Assembly: GCA_900551015.1 (NCBI GenBank)
Contig: URUI01000070.1
Span: forward strand, 1 to 9,936
From: an uncultured Collinsella sp.
GTDB lineage: Bacteria; Actinomycetota; Coriobacteriia; Coriobacteriales; Coriobacteriaceae
Length of the DNA: 9,936 bases
Direction: 5' to 3'
The translations under genes were made by a program, and so were the position numbers. The notes beneath the pieces are model-generated. The model worked only from the letters and a program-made list of their open reading frames with translations, did not search any database and was not told the origin of the DNA. Shown here piece by piece: positions 5,653 through 9,936 of the stretch (position 1 is its first letter; the number at the start of each line of letters is the position of its first letter).

Positions 5653-6606
5653 CTATTTACCGGCGGCGCGCAGGGCTACGTAGGCGGCACCGATGATGCC
5701 GGCGTCGTTGCCGAGCGAGGCGACCCTGACGGGCGTCTCGCGCGAGGCAGAAAGCGCGTACTGCTTAAAGTGCTCGCGGACCTTGTCGAGGTAGACGTCG
5801 GCCGAGGCGGATGCGCCGCCGCCGATGAGGAACATCTCGGGATCGACCACGTTGGCAATGAGCGCCAGGGCGCGACCGAGATAGTCGGCCATGGTATCGG
5901 CCGCGGCCAGCGCAAGCTTGTCGCCCTCGCGGCAGGCTTGGAACACGTCCTTGGAATCGGAGGGGCCGGTGAGCTCGATGGGCTCGACGCCCGCTTTCTC
6001 GCACTCGGCAAGGTAGTTGCTCACCACACCGGTGGCGCTGGAATACTGCTCCAGGTGGCCATGGCCGCCGCAGCCGCAGGTGCGCTCCTCTTCGGGGTTC
6101 AGGCACATGTGGCCAATCTCGCCGCCGGCACCCACAACGCCCGATACCACGTCGCCGTTAACGATAACGCCACCGCCCACGCCGGTACCGATGGTGACCA
6201 TCACCACGTTCTGTACGCCCTTGGCAGAGCCGAGCCAGGCCTCGCCCATAGCAGCGGCGTTGGCATCGTTTTCGTACTTAACGACCGCGTCGGGGCAGTG
6301 CTCCTGGATGGCAATCCTCAGTTCAGGCAGGTTGATAGCAATGTTGGCCTTGACCTTGGCATCGCCCGAAGCCGGGATGGGGCACGGAACGGCCAGACCA
6401 ATGCCCGCCACAAAGGCGCGCGGAATCTGTGCCTTGGCGATCACCCGATCGATAGCCTCGGTCACCGCGGCAAAGCCCGCGGCGTCAACGATAGGAGGCG
6501 TGGGCACGCTGGCCTTGGCAAGCAGGTTGCCGTCCTCGTCGAACAGGCCTTCCTTAACCGAAGTGCCGCCAACGTCGATGCCGATGTAGTACTGCTTAGG
6601 TTCCAT
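5653..6606 (-). CDS. glcK: ROK-family glucokinase
   Basis: Cytoplasmic sugar kinase, most likely ATP:glucose 6-phosphotransferase, feeding glycolysis. From ATG 6606 it has 317 residues, the usual ROK kinase length. The frame is open upstream to ATG 6672, but those 22 extra residues are uncharacteristic, and GGTGG/AAAGG (6620-6613) precedes 6606; YYIGIDVGGT then begins right after the start as expected. Motifs: phosphate-binding DVGGT (11-15), catalytic Asp114 in ENDANAAA, TIGTGVGGG (138-146), glucose-contacting GEIGH (Glu163, His166), and the ROK zinc motif CGCGGHGHLE (177-186), where the usual third cysteine is histidine (His184). Glu186 and the C-terminal GGGASA are kept. There is no helix-turn-helix, so it is a kinase, not a ROK repressor. 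It diverges from gntR over a complex control region. N-acetylmannosamine or another hexose as substrate cannot be excluded. Confidence 0.9.
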   Translation of the reverse strand: MEPKQYYIGIDVGGTSVKEGLFDEDGNLLAKASVPTPPIVDAAGFAAVTEAIDRVIAKAQIPRAFVAGIGLAVPCPIPASGDAKVKANIAINLPELRIAIQEHCPDAVVKYENDANAAAMGEAWLGSAKGVQNVVMVTIGTGVGGGVIVNGDVVSGVVGAGGEIGHMCLNPEEERTCGCGGHGHLEQYSSATGVVSNYLAECEKAGVEPIELTGPSDSKDVFQACREGDKLALAAADTMADYLGRALALIANVVDPEMFLIGGGASASADVYLDKVREHFKQYALSASRETPVRVASLGNDAGIIGAAYVALRAAGK

Positions 6607-6652
6607 GGGAGCCCACCTTTCTCGTTTAAACATTGCCTGTATGGTACCGCTC

Positions 6653-6708
6653 CCCAGGCAAAAACCTGTCAAAAAGGGACAGGTTTGTTTTGGCAGGTTT
6701 TATCTGGG
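6653..6708 (-). promoter_or_regulatory. Mutually exclusive hairpins in the kinase leader (attenuator-like)
   Basis: On the minus strand the inner hairpin AAACCTGTC (6686-6678) with GACAGGTTT (6670-6662) is followed by further T. An alternative pairing uses CCCAGATAAAACCTG (6708-6694) with CAGGTTTTTGCCTGGG (6668-6653): 13 pairs with a small internal bulge. Both need 6662-6668, so only one can form at a time, the layout of an antiterminator and terminator. It is either a regulatory leader or a dispersed repeat. A perfect minus-strand TTGACA (6672-6667) also sits here, 20 nt from TACCAT, an unusually long promoter spacing. Confidence 0.45.
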
Positions 6709-6805
6709 AAAACGCAAGGCATGAAATTCGGTTCGCTGGGCGGCAAAACGGCCCAACCCCGTCCTCGAGCCAATCAATTTGCTCAATACCACATTATTAG
6801 AGTGC

Positions 6806-6834
6806 ATATTAATTTGAAGCGCTCTAGTTGTTAA
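6806..6834 (-). promoter_or_regulatory. Possible distal promoter for the ROK kinase
   Basis: Minus-strand TTAACA (6834-6829) and TAATAT (6811-6806) are 17 nt apart, 5/6 and 4/6 to the sigma-70-type consensus. This would start an RNA near 6799 with a leader of about 190 nt containing the alternative hairpins at 6653-6708. Such matches can occur by chance in AT-richer sequence. Confidence 0.35.
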
Positions 6835-6881
6835 AGAGAAGCGTTTTTCAATTATCTCTTTCTCGAACTTTTCAAAAACGC
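6833..6881. repeat. Two interleaved inverted repeats upstream of gntR
   Basis: AAAGAGA (6833-6839) is complementary to TCTCTTT (6855-6861), and GCGTTTTT (6841-6848) to AAAAACGC (6874-6881). The arms alternate (1, 2, 1', 2'), so as RNA they would make an H-type pseudoknot; as DNA they would be two overlapping operators. They end about 24 nt before the gntR -10 hexamer and overlap the possible distal kinase promoter, a suitable place for autoregulation. Confidence 0.5.
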
Positions 6882-6904
6882 AATAGGGATGCTTAGGCGT
6901 GGAC

Positions 6905-6910
6905 TATACT
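6905..6910 (+). promoter_or_regulatory. Candidate gntR -10 element
   Basis: TATACT lies 36 nt upstream of the gntR start. The region 16-18 nt before it (around AATAGG) is a poor -35. The octamer CTATACTT recurs upstream of tatA and the aminotransferase. Confidence 0.45.
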
Positions 6911-6946
6911 TTCGTTTGTACTCAATCAAGCCGGAAAGGAGGTTCC

Positions 6947-7666
6947 ATGATTCCCAAATACGAGGCAATAGCTGCAGATATCCGTCGAAGCATCGAGGAC
7001 GGCGCTCTAAAGCCGGGCGACAAGCTGCCCACCGTCGTTGAGTTCTGCGAGCTCTATAGCGTTTCCAAAATCACCGTCAAACGAGCTATTGAGCAGATTA
7101 CCGATGAAGGTCTTGTTACCAGCCGGCGCGGATCGGGCACCTACGTTAAGGACACGGCGGGGCTTCCCGGCCAGGCGTTTTTCCAGGGCAAGAACGATCG
7201 CTCCCAGGGCTTTTCGTATGAGCACCGCGGGGAGAAGGTGACCTCGGTGGTCTACGATTTCTCGATTGTCAATCCGCCAGCAGACGTCGCTGCCCAGCTG
7301 GGAATTGCCGAGGACGACTTTGCCTATCACATCGTGCGCGTGCGCCAGGTCGACGAGAAGCCCATCGTTATCGAGTACACCTACATGCCCCTCGAGCTGA
7401 TTCCGGGCCTTAAAAAGAAAGACCTGTATGGATCGGTCTACAGCTTCATCCGCAAGCAATGCGGGCTGAAGATTTCGAGCTTCCACCGCACCATTCGCGC
7501 CGTAGCGGCAACCGAGGAAGAGGCTGAGCGCCTGGACACCAAACCCGGCTCTCCCCTGCTCGAGCTCAACCAGATTGGCTTTTTGGATAGCGGCACCGCC
7601 TTTGAGCATTCGATCTCGCGCAACGTTGGTGACCGCTTTGAGCTGCACAACGTAACGTTGGCATAG
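6947..7666 (+). CDS. GntR-family transcriptional regulator with UTRA domain (HutC subfamily)
   Basis: A 239-residue DNA-binding regulator. An N-terminal winged helix-turn-helix (about 1-68) contains KLPTVVEFCELYSVSKITVKRAIEQ in outline: turn and recognition helix at 34-50 and the wing RRGSGTYV (60-67). The UTRA ligand domain (about 95-235) shows VRQVDEKPIVIEYTYMP (132-148), the usual strand that frames the effector pocket, and ELNQIGFLDSGTAFEHS (206-222). HutC-type proteins usually sense amino-sugar phosphates, sugars or similar metabolites and repress nearby catabolic genes. The start ATG 6947 has AAAGGAGG (6935-6942) 4 nt upstream; an upstream in-frame ATG at 6899 precedes the -10 and is rejected. 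In the common motif LPSER the Glu is Val here (LPTVVE). It diverges from the glucokinase and precedes manA by 75 nt, so it probably controls one or both and itself. The effector is unknown. Confidence 0.93.
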   Translation: MIPKYEAIAADIRRSIEDGALKPGDKLPTVVEFCELYSVSKITVKRAIEQITDEGLVTSRRGSGTYVKDTAGLPGQAFFQGKNDRSQGFSYEHRGEKVTSVVYDFSIVNPPADVAAQLGIAEDDFAYHIVRVRQVDEKPIVIEYTYMPLELIPGLKKKDLYGSVYSFIRKQCGLKISSFHRTIRAVAATEEEAERLDTKPGSPLLELNQIGFLDSGTAFEHSISRNVGDRFELHNVTLA

Positions 7667-7741
7667 GTTTTTGTAGTCATGCGGGCGCTCGTTACGGCTC
7701 GTTTAGAGTGGGCGGCCGCGCAACACCATGGGGGTATGAAC

Positions 7742-8674
7742 ATGTCCGATTTGATTAAACTGACGCCGATCTTTCACGAGAAGATCTGGGGCGGCCGCCA
7801 GCTCGAAACCGTATTTGGTTATGACATTCCCGAGGGCCCCATCGGTGAGTGCTGGGCCATCTCGGCACACCCCAACGGCGACTGCCAGATCGCTGAGGGC
7901 CCGTACGCCGGTCACACGCTGTCATGGCTGTGGGCCGAGCACCGCGAGCTCTTTGGCAACTGCGAGGGCAAGGGGTTCCCGCTGCTCATTAAGATTCTGG
8001 ACGCCAAGGACGACCTTTCGATCCAGATCCATCCCAACGACGAGTACGCCGCCGAGCACGAGAACGGCAGCCTGGGCAAAACCGAGTGCTGGTATGTGCT
8101 GGACTGCGAGCCCGGCGCCACGATCATCGTCGGACAGCGCGCGCACGACCGCGCCGAGGCCGCGCGTATGATCGAGGACGGCCGCTGGGACGACATGCTC
8201 AACGTGCTGCCGATTCACAAGGGCGACTTTTTCCAGATTGATTCCGGTACCGTCCACGCCATCAAGACCGGCACGCTCATTTTGGAGACGCAGCAGTCGA
8301 GCGACGTGACGTATCGCCTGTACGACTACGACCGTCCCGGCACCGACGGCAAACTGCGTCCCCTGCACATTGAGCAGAGTCTCGACTGCATCGACTTTGA
8401 TTCTCAGGCCCCGACCGACGGCACCGTGACCGCGCCCGAAGTCGACGGCGTGACCGAACTCGAGTCCAACCCCTGCTACACCGTCGATCGCGTGCGCGTC
8501 AACGGCAGCAAGACCCTCGACCAGCACTGGCCCTTCATGTGTCTGTCGGTCATCGACGGCGAAGGCACCGTCTGCGGCGACCCCGTCCACAAGGGAAGCC
8601 ACCTGCTAGCCCCGAGCACCGTCAGCTCCATCGACCTCGAAGGCAAGATGGAATTGATCATCAGCCACCTCTAG
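7742..8674 (+). CDS. manA: Mannose-6-phosphate isomerase, class I (type I phosphomannose isomerase)
   Basis: Cytoplasmic zinc enzyme that interconverts mannose 6-phosphate and fructose 6-phosphate, linking mannose use and mannosyl donors to glycolysis. Using ATG 7742 gives 310 residues, close to the short Firmicute-type ManA. GGGG (7731-7734) is 7 nt upstream; ATG 7736 is too close to it, and ATG 7679 adds an unlikely N-terminus. Cupin zinc ligands are visible: Gln95 and His97 in QIHPND (95-100), Glu115 in GKTECWYVL, and His172 in DSGTVHAI. Arg192 in TYRLYDYDR fits the catalytic arginine. IWGG (15-18) and LLIKILDAKDDLSIQ (81-95) are family hallmarks. It follows gntR on the same strand across 75 nt with no terminator, so the two are likely co-transcribed. 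Together with the ROK kinase across the divergent region it suggests a hexose-phosphate module. Confidence 0.96.
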   Translation: MSDLIKLTPIFHEKIWGGRQLETVFGYDIPEGPIGECWAISAHPNGDCQIAEGPYAGHTLSWLWAEHRELFGNCEGKGFPLLIKILDAKDDLSIQIHPNDEYAAEHENGSLGKTECWYVLDCEPGATIIVGQRAHDRAEAARMIEDGRWDDMLNVLPIHKGDFFQIDSGTVHAIKTGTLILETQQSSDVTYRLYDYDRPGTDGKLRPLHIEQSLDCIDFDSQAPTDGTVTAPEVDGVTELESNPCYTVDRVRVNGSKTLDQHWPFMCLSVIDGEGTVCGDPVHKGSHLLAPSTVSSIDLEGKMELIISHL

Positions 8675-8700
8675 GTCGCACCAACAACCAAAACGCAACA

Positions 8701-8735
8701 AGGGGCTCCCCCGCTCATCAAACGGGAGAGCCCCT
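8701..8735 (+). terminator. Hairpin terminator after manA
   Basis: AGGGGCTC (8701-8708) pairs with GAGCCCCT (8728-8735), then, past a C-A mismatch, CCCG (8710-8713) with CGGG (8723-8726); loop of nine bases. It begins 26 nt after the manA stop. The following tract (ACTCACATCTATTTA) is only moderately T-rich, so it may be a leaky terminator or processing hairpin. pcrA reads in from the other side and has its own terminator. Confidence 0.65.
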
Positions 8736-8774
8736 ACTCACATCTATTTATCAGCCCACCCGGCTCTCCAGACC

Positions 8775-8803
8775 AAAAAGCGAACGAGCAAAGCGACGTT
8801 CGC
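8775..8803 (-). terminator. Intrinsic terminator of pcrA
   Basis: On the minus strand GCGAACG (8803-8797) pairs with CGTTCGC (8786-8780) around a ten-base loop, followed at once by TTTTT (8779-8775). It lies about 40 nt after the pcrA stop. Confidence 0.75.
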
Positions 8804-8843
8804 AAGCAACGTTGTCCATGGCGCCTGTCCGGGGCCGCCGGGA

Positions 8844-9936
8844 TCACGACAGCTTGACGATCGGTGCAAAACCTTTCATCAGCTTTTTGGTCTGGCCGGT
8901 TTTTTCGAACTGCACCTCGATCATGTCTCCGGCGACCGAGATCACGGTACCCGTGCCAAAGGTCTTGTGGCTCACGGTATCGCCCGCGGCAAAGTCCTGC
9001 GACGCGCTGGCGCGATCGACCTTGCGCTCCACCGTCGGCGACACCTTGGACGACGACTTTTTAGCTCGCGGCGCGCCCGAGCCAAAGGTCGAGGCGACAC
9101 GGCCGGCGTCGGGTGAGACCCCGCGATGACGCTCGGTCCCGTAGCTGCTGCCGCCAAAGAAATCGTCGAAGCTCGATCCGCCGCGCGAACCGAAACCGCC
9201 GGTCGAGCGCGTATGCGAGCCAAACACCTTGCCGCCGTACATATCCGAGCCCATGCCCGAGCCAAAGGTGCCGTGACGGTCACCGCGCTTCTCCCAGCCC
9301 GTGCCCTCAAAACCGGCAGAACCGATACCGCTAAACTCGATATCCTCAAACGGAATCTCGTTGAGGAAGCGCGAGCGCGGGTTGGCAGAGGTCGAGCCGT
9401 AGGTGCGACGCGTGGCCGCATAGGTCAAGAACAGGCGCTTACGGGCACGCGTGATGGCAACGTAGGCCAGGCGACGCTCCTCCTCGAGCTTGCCCGGATC
9501 GTCACTGCCGCCAAAGTCGTGCACGTGCGGAAAGATACCCTCCTCCATGCCGGCCACGAACACCGCCGGGAACTCCAGACCCTTGGCGGAGTGGATGGTC
9601 ATCATGGTGATGGCATGCGTCTCGCCGGCCAGGGAATCCAAGTCGGAGCGCAGGGCCAGCCACTCCATGAGTGCCGGTAGCGCCTTACAGGTGAGCGGAC
9701 CGTAGGTACGCTCGATCTCGTCGGCATGCACAGCGCCCGCCGGCAGCTCCGTCGGCGTGGCATACGCGTTGCCCGCGATGGCGGCGGCCAAGGCATCCTG
9801 CGGCGAGAGCGCCGGGACGACTAGGCTATCGAGCGGATTGGAACCTGCGGCATCGCGCGCGCCGACGAGTGCCTCAAACGAGGATGCCGGTGCGGACGGT
9901 CCCGGCTCGGGCGCACACCGGACCTGATCTTCTCCC
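8844..9936 (-). CDS. pcrA: UvrD/PcrA-type DNA helicase, C-terminal part
   Basis: The last 363 residues of an SF1A 3'-5' DNA helicase; the reading frame is open through the right edge, so the N-terminal motor is outside. The visible part has helicase motif V, TIHSAKGLEFPAVFVAGMEEG (about residues 113-133 of the visible fragment), and motif VI, EEERRLAYVAITRARKRLFL (about 151-170). Between the window edge and motif V is an Ala/Pro-rich insert within domain 2B, then LMEWLALRSDLDSL. After the motor come about 100 residues rich in Gly, Ser, Phe and Arg, a flexible linker, then a C-terminal module GDTVSHKTFGTGTVISV...MKGFAPIVKLS. That module is the small domain by which PcrA/UvrD binds RNA polymerase, and it favours PcrA over other SF1 helicases. 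It works in repair and in removing obstacles from DNA, including R-loops. The TTG at 9791 is not a start. It converges on manA. Confidence 0.94.
   Translation of the reverse strand, partial: GEDQVRCAPEPGPSAPASSFEALVGARDAAGSNPLDSLVVPALSPQDALAAAIAGNAYATPTELPAGAVHADEIERTYGPLTCKALPALMEWLALRSDLDSLAGETHAITMMTIHSAKGLEFPAVFVAGMEEGIFPHVHDFGGSDDPGKLEEERRLAYVAITRARKRLFLTYAATRRTYGSTSANPRSRFLNEIPFEDIEFSGIGSAGFEGTGWEKRGDRHGTFGSGMGSDMYGGKVFGSHTRSTGGFGSRGGSSFDDFFGGSSYGTERHRGVSPDAGRVASTFGSGAPRAKKSSSKVSPTVERKVDRASASQDFAAGDTVSHKTFGTGTVISVAGDMIEVQFEKTGQTKKLMKGFAPIVKLS

Larger units (their letters stand above)
6607..6946. promoter_or_regulatory. Divergent kinase/gntR control region, 340 bases, no gene
   Basis: The whole control region between two divergent starts. 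From left to right it holds a TACCAT hexamer on the minus strand (6646-6641, 34 nt before the kinase start), a double inverted repeat (6653-6708), a possible second minus-strand promoter (6834-6806), interleaved inverted repeats (6833-6881) and the gntR -10 (6905-6910). The part from about 6770 to 6890 is AT-richer than the genes. No frame looks coding. Confidence 0.6.

Noticed and set aside
6607..6672. A 22-residue N-terminal extension of the ROK kinase from ATG 6672
   Set aside because: It overlaps the hairpin element and promoter candidates, has no ribosome site, and the family fold starts right after Met at 6606.
7679..7741. Earlier manA starts at 7679 or 7736
   Set aside because: The first adds an atypical Ala/His-rich N-terminus. 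The second is too near the GGGG ribosome site; 7742 gives the normal ManA beginning.
9600..9791. TTG 9791 as the start of a short separate gene
   Set aside because: The frame is open without a stop to the right edge, and helicase motifs V and VI require the upstream part of a PcrA/UvrD protein.

Overview
This is a GC-rich chromosomal stretch with short intergenic gaps, strong AAGGAGG-type ribosome binding sites and many high-GC codons. The gene content (class Ic aminotransferase, DHH-family pyrophosphatase, ROK kinase, PcrA-type helicase, TatA/B-like protein) and the overall style suggest a Gram-positive actinobacterium of the class Coriobacteriia, plausibly Collinsella or a relative. The taxonomic call is inference, not a database result. 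No phage, insertion sequence, CRISPR array, tRNA or rRNA was seen, and most genes are housekeeping.

Layout, left to right. Three minus-strand genes come first: a TatA/TatB-like translocase component (327 to beyond the left edge, with an apparent frameshift near 60-75), a stand-alone STAS-domain anti-sigma-factor antagonist (794-480), and a PLP aminotransferase of the AspT/class Ic type (2165-861). A small plus-strand gene for an unrecognised 84-residue protein (2316-2570) diverges from the aminotransferase. A 373-base AT-richer noncoding stretch follows, ending in a strong hairpin terminator (2817-2853). Then three minus-strand genes: the Na+/H+ antiporter nhaA (4302-2944), the manganese-dependent pyrophosphatase ppaC (5493-4570) and a ROK glucokinase (6606-5653). 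A 340-base divergent control region (6607-6946) separates the kinase from a plus-strand GntR/UTRA regulator (6947-7666) and mannose-6-phosphate isomerase manA (7742-8674). The 3' part of a convergent pcrA/uvrD helicase gene (minus, 8844 to beyond the right edge) closes the window. Separate terminators for manA and pcrA lie between those two genes.

How the genes relate. The ROK glucokinase, the UTRA-type GntR regulator and ManA form a plausible hexose-phosphate module: sugar phosphorylation, mannose-6-P/fructose-6-P interconversion, and a regulator of a family that usually senses sugar phosphates or related metabolites. NhaA handles sodium and pH. PpaC removes pyrophosphate from biosynthesis. 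PcrA acts in repair and in conflicts with transcription.

The most interesting material is noncoding. The nhaA leader contains a textbook intrinsic terminator between ppaC and the nhaA Shine-Dalgarno, preceded by several hairpins. The kinase leader contains two mutually exclusive hairpins, one with a U-run. The kinase/gntR divergent region carries two interleaved inverted repeats. The 2571-2943 stretch looks like a noncoding or repeat element. I found no clear new multi-gene defence or biosynthetic system. The two attenuator-like leaders are the best candidates for undescribed regulation.
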